A DNA stretch of 64,000 bases from JBBPYC01 sp965218765. Lineage in GTDB: Bacteria; Pseudomonadota; Gammaproteobacteria; Burkholderiales; Burkholderiaceae_C. The translations under genes and the position numbers were made by a program. The stretch lies in assembly GCA_965218765.1 (NCBI GenBank), contig CBDCLU010000002.1, forward strand, positions 1,674,001 through 1,738,000, written 5' to 3'. This document shows, in pieces, positions 8,595 through 18,033 of this stretch (the first letter of the stretch is position 1; each line of letters starts with the position of its first letter). The notes beneath the pieces are model-generated. The model ran no database searches and was not told the DNA's origin. It worked only from the letters and a program-made list of their open reading frames with translations.

Positions 8595-10574
8595 ATGATG
8601 CGAATTCACACCATCCCGCTCGTTTGCGGCAGTTTGCTCGCGCTGCTGCTCGCCGGTTGCGGCGGCGCCGACTCCGGCGGTGAATTGTCCACGGCTGCTG
8701 CCCCAACAGCCGCTGCCGCCAGCGCCAGTTCGCCAGCACCTGAGGTTCTGCGCGTGGAAGCACGCGTACAACCGGCTGACGCAAAGCAGGATGTCTCGCC
8801 GGTGAAAAGCCGGTCGATCGCGGTGGCACCGACACCGGCGCGCATCGCACTCGGTGCCTTGCCGGATGCGAAGCAGACGGCAGCCGCCGCGCCGGTGAAC
8901 GGTGCGCGGCAGGTCGGCGTCGCGCGTGCGATCGAGCCGACGGCGACGATCGCGGCCACCGCAGGCCAGTGGCAGTGGCAAGCCACGCCGGTCGGCGGGC
9001 TGATCGCCGCGATCAGCTTCCACGCCACCGATGCGAAAGGCCTGCGGCTCGGGGTGCGGATCGGCCAGTTGCCGGGCAGCGCGATGCTGCGCGTCTATAG
9101 CCAAGACGATCGCGCGCAGGTGTTCCAGCTGTCCGGCACCGAGGTGCTGCAGTCGATCGACCGCAACGTGGCCGCCGGCGATAGCAGCGATGCTGCGCAT
9201 ACCTGGTGGACGCCGGACTTCGGCAGCGACGAGGTGACGCTGGAAGTCGAGCTTCCGCCTGGCACCCCGGCCGACGCGCTTCAGCTGTCCGTGCCGCAAC
9301 TCTCGCACATCTTCGTTCAGCTCGAACTGCCGACGGCAGACGCTGCAGCGGCAAAGGACGTGGGCGATTCGGACGCCTGCCAGCGCGATGTCAATTGCGA
9401 CGCAAATTTCGCGGGCACCGGCAATGCGGTCGCGCGCATGCTGTTCGTGCGCGATGGCAGCGCTTACCTGTGCACCGGCACCTTGCTCAACGACACGAAC
9501 AGCAGCGGCGCGCCTTATTTCTTAAGTGCCGCGCACTGCATTTCCAGCCAGGCGGTGGCCTCCAGCCTGCAGACCGACTGGTTCTTCCGCTCGCCAAGCT
9601 GCAATGTGCGCGCGTTGAGCAACGAGCGCGTGCGCAGGATGCGCGGCGCGCAACTGCTCTATGCAAACGCTGCCAGCGATTCGTCGTTCATGCTGCTCAA
9701 CGATGTGCCGCCAGCCAATGCGCTGTATGCGGGCTGGGATGCGAGCGAGCAGACCGTCGGCGCGCAGGCGGTGGGCCTGCATCACCCGAGCGGCGACCTG
9801 CTGAAAATCAGCTACGGCACCATCAATGGCTTTTCGAGTTGCACCAGCGTGTCGTCGTCCGGCACGTTCAGCTGCAACGCGAGCGACGCCACGAACGGCA
9901 CCGACCTGCGCGTCAACTGGACGGCCGGCAGTACCGAAGGCGGCAGCAGCGGCTCGGGCCTGTTTTATCGCGCCAACAACAGCAGTTACCTGATCGGCTC
10001 GTTGAGCGGCGGCACGGCAAGCTGTTCGAACCGCTCGGGGTCGGATTACTACTCGCGCTTCGATACGCAGTTTCGGAGCGCGCTGCGGTTCTGGCTGAGC
10101 CCGGCATCGACCGGCCCCGGCCCGGCCGGGCGCACGGCAGTGTTCCGCTTCTACAACGCGACGACCGGCGCACATTTCTATACGACCAGCGAGAGCGAGC
10201 GCGACTACGTGCGCGCTCAACTGCGCGAGTTCGCGTACGAAGGCCCGGTGTTCTACGCGTATCCGGCCAACTTTGCAGGGCAAAGCCCGGTCTATCGGTT
10301 CTACAACGCCAAGACGCGCGCGCACTTCTACACGATCTCCGCGGACGAGCGCGACCTCGTGGTGCGCAGCAACCCAGCGTTTCAGTACGAAGGCATCAGC
10401 TGGAGCGCGCAGACGCTGCCGGGCTTCGGCTCGGTACCGATCTATCGGTTCTACAAGGACATCAGCGGCACACACTTCTACACGGTGAGCGCGGCTGAAC
10501 GCAACGTCGTCATCGATGGCAATCCTTCCTATCGGTTCGAAGGCATCGGTTATTACGCGTGGACCACGCCTTGA
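8595..10574 (+). CDS. secreted lipoprotein, trypsin-like serine protease with three C-terminal DUF5648-type repeats
   Basis: A 659-residue exported protein. The signal peptide ends in the lipobox LLAGC (Cys22). After a low-complexity Ala/Pro linker and a beta-rich region, the peptidase part (about 270-505) resembles lysyl endopeptidase-like enzymes: SAAHC (His about 314) and GSSGSG (Ser about 452), with a candidate Asp in ASDSSFMLL. Several Cys suggest disulfides and fit a periplasmic or surface location. Residues about 513-659 hold three repeats of about 48 residues built on FRFYNATTGAHFYT and the variants YRFYNAKTRAHFYT and YRFYKDISGTHFYT. The gene lies between ruvA and ruvB on the same strand, with codon use like its neighbours. 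Confidence 0.9.
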   Translation: MMRIHTIPLVCGSLLALLLAGCGGADSGGELSTAAAPTAAAASASSPAPEVLRVEARVQPADAKQDVSPVKSRSIAVAPTPARIALGALPDAKQTAAAAPVNGARQVGVARAIEPTATIAATAGQWQWQATPVGGLIAAISFHATDAKGLRLGVRIGQLPGSAMLRVYSQDDRAQVFQLSGTEVLQSIDRNVAAGDSSDAAHTWWTPDFGSDEVTLEVELPPGTPADALQLSVPQLSHIFVQLELPTADAAAAKDVGDSDACQRDVNCDANFAGTGNAVARMLFVRDGSAYLCTGTLLNDTNSSGAPYFLSAAHCISSQAVASSLQTDWFFRSPSCNVRALSNERVRRMRGAQLLYANAASDSSFMLLNDVPPANALYAGWDASEQTVGAQAVGLHHPSGDLLKISYGTINGFSSCTSVSSSGTFSCNASDATNGTDLRVNWTAGSTEGGSSGSGLFYRANNSSYLIGSLSGGTASCSNRSGSDYYSRFDTQFRSALRFWLSPASTGPGPAGRTAVFRFYNATTGAHFYTTSESERDYVRAQLREFAYEGPVFYAYPANFAGQSPVYRFYNAKTRAHFYTISADERDLVVRSNPAFQYEGISWSAQTLPGFGSVPIYRFYKDISGTHFYTVSAAERNVVIDGNPSYRFEGIGYYAWTTP

Positions 10575-10625
10575 CGATGGTTCGGCTGCGGCGTCACCCA
10601 GGCCAGCTTTGAAGCCGTCACGAGC

Positions 10626-11690
10626 ATGACGATCCAAACCGACGACCTCAGCGCTGCCCCGTCGCGCCGCGCGCTGTCGGCAGCGGTCGACTCGCCGCGC
10701 GAAGAGGCAATCGAACGCGCGCTGCGGCCGAAGCTGCTGGCCGAGTACGTCGGCCAGGCAAAAGTGCGCGAGCAGCTCGAGATTTTCATCGGCGCTGCGG
10801 CTGGCCGCGGCGAAGCGCTGGATCACGTGCTGCTGTTCGGCCCGCCGGGGCTGGGCAAGACCACGCTGTCGCACATCATCGCGCACGAACTCGGCGTGAA
10901 CCTGCGCCAGACCAGCGGCCCGGTGCTGGAAAAGCCGAAGGACCTGGCGGCGCTGCTGACCAATCTTGAAGCGAACGATGTGCTGTTCATCGACGAGATC
11001 CACCGGCTTTCTCCGGTCGTCGAAGAAATCCTGTATCCGGCGCTCGAGGACTATCAGATCGACATCATGATCGGCGAAGGGCCGGCTGCTCGCAGCATCA
11101 AGCTGGACCTGCAGCCGTTCACCCTGGTCGGCGCCACCACGCGCGCCGGCATGCTGACGAACCCGCTGCGCGACCGCTTCGGCATCGTGGCGCGGCTCGA
11201 GTTCTACACGCCCGAGGAACTCGCGCTGATCGTGCGGCGCAGCGCGCACCTGCTGGATGTGCCGATCGACGAAGAAGGCGGTTTCGAGATTGCGCGGCGT
11301 TCCCGCGGCACGCCGCGCATCGCGAACCGGCTGCTGCGCCGGGTGCGCGACTATGCGCAGGTGAAAGGCGACGGCCGCATCGATCTGGGCATATCGAACC
11401 TGGCGCTCGCAATGCTCGACGTCGATCCGCAAGGCTTCGACGTGATGGACCGCAAGCTGCTCGAAGCCGTGATCCACCGTTTCGACGGCGGCCCGGTCGG
11501 CCTGGACAACATCGCCGCCAGCATCGGCGAGGAAGCCGGCACGATCGAGGACGTGATCGAGCCCTATCTGATCCAGCAGGGCTATCTGCAGCGCACGCCG
11601 CGCGGCCGAATTGCGACGCTGGCGGCGTTCCGACACCTAGGCGTGGTGGCGCCGAATCGGCCGGATGTGGGGTTGTTTGGGGAGGGTTGA
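10626..11690 (+). CDS. ruvB: Holliday junction branch migration ATPase RuvB
   Basis: RuvB is the hexameric AAA+ motor that drives branch migration with RuvA. The 354 residues contain ALRPKLLAEYVGQ, Walker A GPPGLGKTT, Walker B VLFIDEIHRL, sensor 1 LVGATTRAGML with the Arg finger in PLRDRFG, and the C-terminal winged helix (GYLQRTPRGRIAT). The ATG start gives a normal length. It lies 51 bases after the protease gene, so it may be co-transcribed with it or need its own promoter. Confidence 0.98.
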   Translation: MTIQTDDLSAAPSRRALSAAVDSPREEAIERALRPKLLAEYVGQAKVREQLEIFIGAAAGRGEALDHVLLFGPPGLGKTTLSHIIAHELGVNLRQTSGPVLEKPKDLAALLTNLEANDVLFIDEIHRLSPVVEEILYPALEDYQIDIMIGEGPAARSIKLDLQPFTLVGATTRAGMLTNPLRDRFGIVARLEFYTPEELALIVRRSAHLLDVPIDEEGGFEIARRSRGTPRIANRLLRRVRDYAQVKGDGRIDLGISNLALAMLDVDPQGFDVMDRKLLEAVIHRFDGGPVGLDNIAASIGEEAGTIEDVIEPYLIQQGYLQRTPRGRIATLAAFRHLGVVAPNRPDVGLFGEG

Positions 11691-11813
11691 TCAGGCCTAA
11701 CCGTCATGGCGCACCGATCTATCGGTCCAACTAATGGCCGCAGAGCGGTTGTGAAGTTCGCGGCAAAGGTCCGATGTTCCACATTGTTGTCGCGATGACT
11801 ACTGGGCGTCGGC

Positions 11814-12866
11814 CTAACGCCGGACGGCGTGGCTGCGCAGCCGCAGCCGCAGCCGCCAGAGCAGGTGTTCGAGCGGCCGAACGGAGAGATGCGAGACCTT
11901 GCGCGACAACTGTTGCAAATCGTTCATCAGTGAGGCGTCGGGATGGTCAGGACTGCGCCGCGCCCAGTCCGCCGTGGCATGAGCCGCATGAGCGCGCTCG
12001 CGCAGCAGCGCCGGCAGGTCAACCGGCGGATCCAACTGGCCTGCGTGCTCGCGCAGGGGCGCATAGACGAGTTCGGTGGCAAAGTCCCGCAGCAGCACTA
12101 AATTGTCGAGCGTATTGGTTCGAAATGCGCGCAGTGCGTGGTTATGGGCAGAGGTCGCACCGGCATGAACCCGGAAAGTCGCCAGGCTTTCAGCTACATA
12201 GCGTGCGCCGGTGTGGATCGAGACGCGAATCCAATACTCAAGATCGCACGACATGATCAGCGCGTCGCGAAAGGAGCCGAAGCGTTCGAAGAAGCTGCGG
12301 TGCAGCAGCACACTCGTCGGCTCTCCGTATAGATTGGCTCCCATGTGGGACAGCGCAAGGCGCCTGCAGGCTTGCGCATCGAGGTCGCCGTTTGCAAAAC
12401 ATTCGTCAATCAATCGCTGATTGCCGAGATACCAGCCTTGCATTCGCTCGCTCACCGCGTCGTCGAAGATGAAGTCACGTCGGCAGGTGACGAGCATGGG
12501 CGGATCGGTGGCCAGCTCCATCAACCGCTCGACGCAGGTTGGTGCGATCAAATCGTCTTGAAAAACGAATTTGATCCAGTCGTGCCGGGCCAATGCGACG
12601 CAGCGATTCCAGTTGGCGACCAAACCGAGATTATGTTCATTGAGGTGATACTTGACCCGCTTGTCGCGCGCTGCGTAGTCCTGCGCTATCGCGGCGCTAC
12701 CGTCGCTCGATCCATCGTCGACGATCAACAGCTCGAAGTCCCGATAAGTCTGCGCGAGGATGCTTTCGATGCACTCGGGCAGGAAGGCCTCGCCGTTGTA
12801 CATCGGCAGGCAGACGCTGACGGGTGCGGCGGGAGCAGGGACGGGGCGAGCTAGAGTCGTATCCAT
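11814..12866 (-). CDS. family 2 glycosyltransferase (polysaccharide locus, last gene)
   Basis: A GT-A-fold glycosyltransferase of 350 residues. It has the family 2 opening VSVCLPMYNGEAFLPECIESILAQTY, VDDGSSDGS for nucleotide-sugar binding and FVFQDD as the DxD-like metal site. The C-terminal third is unassigned. It is cytoplasmic, without membrane helices, and would transfer a sugar onto a lipid-linked glycan; donor and acceptor are unknown. It follows the methyltransferase by 57 bases and ends the minus-strand transport/modification operon. Confidence 0.88.
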   Translation of the reverse strand: MDTTLARPVPAPAAPVSVCLPMYNGEAFLPECIESILAQTYRDFELLIVDDGSSDGSAAIAQDYAARDKRVKYHLNEHNLGLVANWNRCVALARHDWIKFVFQDDLIAPTCVERLMELATDPPMLVTCRRDFIFDDAVSERMQGWYLGNQRLIDECFANGDLDAQACRRLALSHMGANLYGEPTSVLLHRSFFERFGSFRDALIMSCDLEYWIRVSIHTGARYVAESLATFRVHAGATSAHNHALRAFRTNTLDNLVLLRDFATELVYAPLREHAGQLDPPVDLPALLRERAHAAHATADWARRSPDHPDASLMNDLQQLSRKVSHLSVRPLEHLLWRLRLRLRSHAVRR

Positions 12867-12923
12867 GTAGACGGGTTGGTGAATGGCAACGGTTGCGCAG
12901 CTGCGGCGTCGAGGTGCGAACTA

Positions 12924-13673
12924 TCAAGAGGCCGGAGCTTCAACTTGCCGACACATCAACACATGCTGGCACCCGAACAACCCGGGCATCCAACGGGTTC
13001 CAACCTTTGCGATCTTATGGCGCACCCGGTAAGACAACCAGCACCACGGCGAGCGGTGGTATTCCGGCAAGTGCTGGCCCGCGGTTTCAGCGAACTTACA
13101 GACCTCGAATCCGTTTGCGAGCATGAGGCGCCGGATGCTGTGCGAAGTGAACCAACGCAGGTGCGTCGCGTCGCGGATTCCACTGGGCGCATACTCGAAG
13201 TTGCCGAACAGCAGAGGAAGTCTGACGCTCCAGTGCGCGACATTTGGCACTGACAGCAGCAGAAGACCCCGGGGCACTAGTGCGGCATGGATGGTTGCCA
13301 GCATCGCCGAGGGATTGGGCAGGTGCTCCAGCACGTCGGACAGTACGATCACGTCGAACCGGCCGGTCGCTGCGATGAAGGCCTCGTCGAATGCGACGCT
13401 GTGGACCACAAGCCGGCGTGCTCTCGCGCGCGCCGCTCTCTCTGTGTCCGGCTCGATGCATACCACGTCGTTCCCCTTGCCCTCGTTGATGATGGCAGTG
13501 GCGCCGCCGGTGCCGCACCCGATGTCCAATACGCGGCAGCCGACGGGCATCCAGGCGCGCAGCATTCCGGCCACCTCCCACGGATCGTCGGTATGCCCGT
13601 CGTAGCGTTCAGCAGTGACCTTGCCGACGAAGCCTGTCGCATTGTTGTCAGGAGACTCGACCATGTGGTTCAT
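12924..13673 (-). CDS. class I SAM-dependent methyltransferase, coupled to wzt
   Basis: A 249-residue methyltransferase of the Methyltransf_11/23 type. Motif I is VLDIGCGTGGATA, the acidic residue after strand 2 is in CIEPD, and motif IV/post IV is VIVLSDVLEHL with NPSAMLATIHAAL following. Its ATG overlaps the wzt stop by 4 bases, so both are translated together. In O8/O9a-type O-antigen systems a methyl cap ends the chain and is read by the C-terminal domain of Wzt. The pairing here suggests the same logic, which is inference; simple sugar O-methylation is the alternative. Confidence 0.85.
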   Translation of the reverse strand: MNHMVESPDNNATGFVGKVTAERYDGHTDDPWEVAGMLRAWMPVGCRVLDIGCGTGGATAIINEGKGNDVVCIEPDTERAARARARRLVVHSVAFDEAFIAATGRFDVIVLSDVLEHLPNPSAMLATIHAALVPRGLLLLSVPNVAHWSVRLPLLFGNFEYAPSGIRDATHLRWFTSHSIRRLMLANGFEVCKFAETAGQHLPEYHRSPWCWLSYRVRHKIAKVGTRWMPGLFGCQHVLMCRQVEAPAS

Positions 13674-14956
13674 GCAGCAAGAGGCTGGACTCCGACTTCA
13701 TCCAGCGGCTCAGGCGCGAGCCAGTCCGCATTGAGCGCGAAGAAGCCTTCCGAGTTCAACGGCGCACTATCGGCATTTCCGATTGTGGAGACCTGGAAAT
13801 GCTTGAGATTTTCCGCATAGAACACCGGTGAACCCGCTTCATTTTCGGCAATGCCGAAACGCAGCGAATAAACGCCGGGCGTCAGGGGCACACGGCGAAA
13901 GAAGCATCGAACGGCGTACTGCCCCGGCTCGATGCAGTCGATGCGCAACTGCCGATCGCTGTGATGGGTTGCCAGATAGAGCATGTCGGACGTGTGGATG
14001 CCGATCCCAAATGTGACTTTGCGGAGTTGCGCGGAAGTCCGAAACCGTACCTCGACGCCGACATCCGCCTGAAACGGCACGACATTGACCGGTTGGCTCT
14101 TGGCGTCCAGAACCTCCACCCCCAACACTTCGATGCGAGGCGCACGCTGCGACACTGCGTTAGAGGGCGCTGCGCTCTGAGTGACCGCTGCGAGGGCATT
14201 CTCCTTAACCCGTGCATTGGTCCGCTCATAGAACTCCCGACAGACTTCGCGGGTGTCACCGTCCATCAGGATGCGGCCGTGATCAAGCAGGATCGCACGC
14301 GTGCACAGCCGCTCGACCTGGCGGATGTTGTGGCTCACCAGCAGGATCGTCTTGCCCTGCTTCTTGATGATGTCCTCAATGCGGTCGAAGCACTTGCGCT
14401 GGAACGCGATGTCGCCGACCGCCAGCACCTCGTCGACGATCAGGATGTCGGCATCCACCGCGGTCGCAATCGAAAACCCCAAGCGGATCGACATTCCGGA
14501 GCTGTAGCGCTTGATGGGCGTGTCTATGAACTTGTCGAGTTCGGCGAAGCCGACGATGTCGTCGAACTTCTTCTTGATCTCCTTGATCGACATGCCCAGG
14601 ATGACGCCATTGAGATAGATGTTTTCGCGGCCCGTGAGATCGGCGATCAGCCCGGCGCCGACCTCGATCAGTGGCGCGACCTTGCCGCGCGCGATCAGGC
14701 GCCCGGTGGTCGGCGTCGTGATGCGTGCCAGCACTTTGAGCAAGGTGCTCTTGCCGGCGCCGTTCGTGCCGATGATGCCGAGCACCTCACCCGGCTCAAC
14801 CTTGAAATGCACGTCATCGAGCGCGTTGAAACTGTTCGGCGGCGGGGCTGCGCCGTCTTTGCGGGCGCCAAAGACCCGTGCCAGCGATTGGCGCAAGGTC
14901 TGCGTCTGCCCCAGGCGGTAGCGCTTGACGACGTGGTCGACTTCGATGATGGACAT
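13670..14956 (-). CDS. wzt: polysaccharide ABC exporter ATPase, Wzt type with C-terminal carbohydrate-binding domain
   Basis: The 428 residues split into an ABC ATPase (1-245) and an extra C-terminal beta-domain (about 280-420) of the Wzt_C type. The ATPase shows Walker A GTNGAGKST, signature YSSGM (the variant usual in Wzt/TagH), Walker B ILIVDEVLAVGD and switch His in LLVSHN. It powers export of undecaprenol-linked polysaccharide through the permease at 14986. The C-terminal domain is found in systems that recognise a modified, often methylated, chain end, which fits the overlapping methyltransferase. Confidence 0.93.
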   Translation of the reverse strand: MSIIEVDHVVKRYRLGQTQTLRQSLARVFGARKDGAAPPPNSFNALDDVHFKVEPGEVLGIIGTNGAGKSTLLKVLARITTPTTGRLIARGKVAPLIEVGAGLIADLTGRENIYLNGVILGMSIKEIKKKFDDIVGFAELDKFIDTPIKRYSSGMSIRLGFSIATAVDADILIVDEVLAVGDIAFQRKCFDRIEDIIKKQGKTILLVSHNIRQVERLCTRAILLDHGRILMDGDTREVCREFYERTNARVKENALAAVTQSAAPSNAVSQRAPRIEVLGVEVLDAKSQPVNVVPFQADVGVEVRFRTSAQLRKVTFGIGIHTSDMLYLATHHSDRQLRIDCIEPGQYAVRCFFRRVPLTPGVYSLRFGIAENEAGSPVFYAENLKHFQVSTIGNADSAPLNSEGFFALNADWLAPEPLDEVGVQPLAA

Positions 14957-14985
14957 GTCGGGCTTCTTCTATGGCGAGTGTGGCG

Positions 14986-15804
14986 CTAGACCACGTCTGC
15001 GAAGTACTGTTCGGCGCGCTTGAACAGCGCAAAGGAGATCGGCAACAGCACGATCACCACGACCAGGCCGGGGAAAATGACGTCGAAATCTGGGTGCTGG
15101 TTGAACAGCACGGTGCGCTGAAACGCGTCGATGATGCCGGCCATCGGGTTCAGTCGATAAAGATCGTAGAGCAGCGACGACCAGCTCCCGGCGACTTGCT
15201 GCTCGAGCAGTTTCTGCTTGACCAGCGACATCGGGTAGATGACTGGCGAGGCATACATCATCAATTGCAAGATGATCGGCATCATGGTTCCGACGTCGCG
15301 ATAGAAGACGTTCAATGCCGCACCCATGAACGCCACCGCGAGCGAGGCCAGGATCGTGTAGAGCAACAGCAGCGGAACCCACAGCACCGTGGCGGATGGG
15401 AGCACGCCGAAGTACAGCATCAGCAGTGCCAGGATTGCGGCGCTGATCGCGAACTCGACGACCTTGGTCACGACCCCAGCCAGCGGAAAGACCTCGCGCG
15501 GGAAGTAGATCTTGCGGATCAGCTGGGCATTCGACACGACGCTGCTGACCCCTTCGGAAATCGATTCCTGAAAGAAGACCCACGGCAGCAGGGCGGTGAA
15601 CGCCAGCACCGGATAGGGGATTGCGCTGGTGTTGATCGCGACGAAGCTGTTGAGCAGCGTGAACACCAGCATCAGCGTTACGGGCTTGAGCACAGCCCAG
15701 ACGATGCCGAGGTAAGACTGCTTATAGCGGACGATGATCTGCTTCCATGCCATGATGGCCAGCAGCTCCCGGTAAGCGACTGCGGTTTGGGCGATTTGAA
15801 ACAT
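14986..15804 (-). CDS. wzm: polysaccharide ABC exporter permease, Wzm type
   Basis: A 272-residue ABC-2 family integral membrane protein with six hydrophobic segments. WKQIIVRYKQSYLGIVWAVLKP is the amphipathic interface helix entering TM1, and ALLPWVFFQESI, YPMSLVK and PMAGIIDAFQ are conserved in O-antigen/teichoic-acid permeases. It forms the transmembrane channel with Wzt. It lies 29 bases upstream of wzt in the same operon. Confidence 0.93.
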   Translation of the reverse strand: MFQIAQTAVAYRELLAIMAWKQIIVRYKQSYLGIVWAVLKPVTLMLVFTLLNSFVAINTSAIPYPVLAFTALLPWVFFQESISEGVSSVVSNAQLIRKIYFPREVFPLAGVVTKVVEFAISAAILALLMLYFGVLPSATVLWVPLLLLYTILASLAVAFMGAALNVFYRDVGTMMPIILQLMMYASPVIYPMSLVKQKLLEQQVAGSWSSLLYDLYRLNPMAGIIDAFQRTVLFNQHPDFDVIFPGLVVVIVLLPISFALFKRAEQYFADVV

Positions 15805-15964
15805 GTGCGTTGGTTGTCGGGTTTGGAAGGGTGGTTGAAGAAGTGCCTGCTATTGATGCGTTCGGAGTCCTCCGCCATGGCCGCAGCGTTTGCGCCGCGG
15901 CAGGCCAAGACACCTGATCAGCATGTCGCTGTGGCAGCGGGCTACATCAACGTCACAGAATGAT

Positions 15965-16885
15965 TTAGGAGGCTGAGCTGCCTGCTTGGGACGCCGACGC
16001 CCATCCTTTCAGAGCCGACAGCAATGAGCGGGTCGCACGCGCGCCACCCTCCTCCCGTACGGCAGCGCTCGCACAGCGCATCGCTTCCGCGAAATTTCCA
16101 CCTTTGAGCAACAGCAGCAAGTATTCGCGCAGTTCCCAATGCAGGTGTTGTTCCAGCGCGCGCAGCGAGGTCGCCGGGGCCGAACGCTGGCGCCCCCAAT
16201 GCCGGACCTCGATCAGGGTCTTGATGTTGTCCTTGTGCAGATAGGCGGCCGAGTTGGCACGCGACAGGCTGTCTGACAACACCCGGATGATCACGTCGGC
16301 ATCGCTGGTGTAACCAATGGCGCGCGCAAACATGAGGGCACGCCAGAATAGGTGGTAGTCCTCGCAGGTCTTCTGATCAGTCGGAAATCGCAGCTCCAGC
16401 CGCTCGATCAGATCGCGCCGGATCATCACGGCACTGCTCTTGATTACGAATCCGCCGAGCAGCCAGTTCACATCGATGAGTTGCTCACGCAGCGCGCCCA
16501 ACCCCGGCGTCAATTGCCCGTCCGGACACGCATGCAGTCGGTTTGTCTGAAGAAACTCAATCCGCTCATCGGCTGCCACCGCGGCGGCTGCAGACGCAAT
16601 GCGCGTCGGAAGCCACCAGTCATCGGAGTCCAGCAGCGCCACCCAATCGCCCTGCGCTACTTCAAGGCCTCGATTGCGAGCGGCGCCTGCACCGGCATTG
16701 GCCTGGTGCAGGTAATGCACGCGTGGGTCGGCCAGCGCGCGCACAACCTCTGCCGAACCATCGACCGAACCATCGTCAACGACGATGATCTCGCTTGGCG
16801 GCACGCTCTGTTCCAGCACCGAGCGCAGTGCCTGTCCGATGGTCGCTTCCCGGTTGTAGAGTGGGACGATCACACTGACTTTCAT
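15965..16885 (-). CDS. family 2 glycosyltransferase
   Basis: A 306-residue GT2 enzyme: VSVIVPLYNREATIGQAL, VVDDGSVDGS, then NAGAGAARNRG and LLDSDDWW (DxD). It is homologous over its whole length to the AT-richer glycosyltransferase at 18804: both have NRLH-x2-PDG, a similar central region and a C-terminal RATRxLLSxL element. The two are therefore paralogues or parallel acquisitions. Its start overlaps the stop of the WbsX-like gene (ATGA), indicating coupled translation. Substrate unknown. Confidence 0.9.
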   Translation of the reverse strand: MKVSVIVPLYNREATIGQALRSVLEQSVPPSEIIVVDDGSVDGSAEVVRALADPRVHYLHQANAGAGAARNRGLEVAQGDWVALLDSDDWWLPTRIASAAAAVAADERIEFLQTNRLHACPDGQLTPGLGALREQLIDVNWLLGGFVIKSSAVMIRRDLIERLELRFPTDQKTCEDYHLFWRALMFARAIGYTSDADVIIRVLSDSLSRANSAAYLHKDNIKTLIEVRHWGRQRSAPATSLRALEQHLHWELREYLLLLLKGGNFAEAMRCASAAVREEGGARATRSLLSALKGWASASQAGSSAS

Positions 16886-18033
16886 CGCACTGGCACCGCC
16901 CTCAACGCAACAGATTCACTTGTGCGTACCGGTTGCAACGCAGACAGCTCGTCGCGCACCACTTCCAGGTATTGCAGGCCGAACCGCAGATCGGGCTCGA
17001 GGTGATTGCCCTCGGCCCACTCGTTCCACGATTTCAGAAAGACGAATCGACGCTCCGCCGGCAGCGCGGCGGAAACCCGCACGGCCTTGCGCGCCTGTTC
17101 GCGAAACAGCGCCGGCGTAGAGCCGTGGAACACGAGGCCGTTGACGCCGCTGCGCGGTGTGTTGTCCCAGTTCGGCACGATGCACGGATAGCTCTCGATG
17201 CCCTCGGTCGGATCCCCGACGATGATGTCGAGCACGTCCTGATAGGCATACACCGTCGGCCCATAGACGATCGGTGACGCCTCGCCGCTCAGTCTGGAGC
17301 GCCATTGCTTTGCTTTGAGGGTGAATTTTTCGAGCGGCCGGTCCCAGCCCGGCCATCCAATACGCGCAGGCAGACGGGACCGGATGACCGCATCGAAACC
17401 ATGCTCCGCCGGCGGCCAATCCCGGTCCTCTTCCGATTCCACCCCGATGAGGTGGAGCCCCGCCAGTCCAGCCTTGGTCGCCGCTGCACGCCAGATCGCC
17501 ATGGCAGCGGCGTGGTCGGGAATCTCCATCGGCCGGTAGACCACGAAGACCGGCTTGTCATCGACCCGGACATAACGATGGTCACGAAACGCCGGAAGCA
17601 GCGCGGCGAAGTGCGCCAGATGATCGTCCGGCCCGGGATACGTCTGCGCGATCAGCGTCTTGCCGGGGGCACCGTGCCAAACGCCGGTCCAGCTCTGGTT
17701 GGCCCAGCACAGACAGAACGGAAAATCAGGCTTGCCGGACTCGAGCACTTCCGCGAACGGACGCTCGATCACGCGCCGGCCGGCGAACCAATAGTGGTAG
17801 TAGCAAAACGCCTCGATTCCATACTCGCGCGCCATGTCGGCCTGCGCCTGCCGCGTCTCCGGAACGCGCAGATCGTAGAAGCCGAGGTCAGCGGGAACGT
17901 GTGGCTGATCGTGTCCGCGAAACAGCGGCTTCGCCTTGGCCATGTTGGTCCACTCGGTAAAGCCACGGCCCCACCAAGCGTCGTTCTCGGGGATGGGGTG
18001 GAACTGCGGGAGATAGAGCGCAATCGGTCTCAT
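16882..18033 (-). CDS. WbsX-like glycan-processing protein (GH99-like domain)
   Basis: A 383-residue protein starting RPIALYLPQFHPIPEND-WWG-GFTEWTN, the signature of the WbsX/glycosyl hydrolase 99-like family common in O-antigen and capsule loci. Later conserved elements include CLCWANQSWTGVW, VYRPMEIPD and FLKSWNEWAEG with acidic residues that could be catalytic. Members are annotated either as glycosyltransferases or as endo-acting glycoside hydrolases, and the true activity is uncertain. ATG 18033 was chosen because conservation begins at the next residue. It is the first gene of the minus-strand operon that runs through wzm/wzt. Confidence 0.85.
   Translation of the reverse strand: MRPIALYLPQFHPIPENDAWWGRGFTEWTNMAKAKPLFRGHDQPHVPADLGFYDLRVPETRQAQADMAREYGIEAFCYYHYWFAGRRVIERPFAEVLESGKPDFPFCLCWANQSWTGVWHGAPGKTLIAQTYPGPDDHLAHFAALLPAFRDHRYVRVDDKPVFVVYRPMEIPDHAAAMAIWRAAATKAGLAGLHLIGVESEEDRDWPPAEHGFDAVIRSRLPARIGWPGWDRPLEKFTLKAKQWRSRLSGEASPIVYGPTVYAYQDVLDIIVGDPTEGIESYPCIVPNWDNTPRSGVNGLVFHGSTPALFREQARKAVRVSAALPAERRFVFLKSWNEWAEGNHLEPDLRFGLQYLEVVRDELSALQPVRTSESVALRAVPVR

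Noticed and set aside
9522..11636. A 704-codon minus-strand open frame opposite the protease and ruvB
   Set aside because: Antisense shadow of two well-supported genes.
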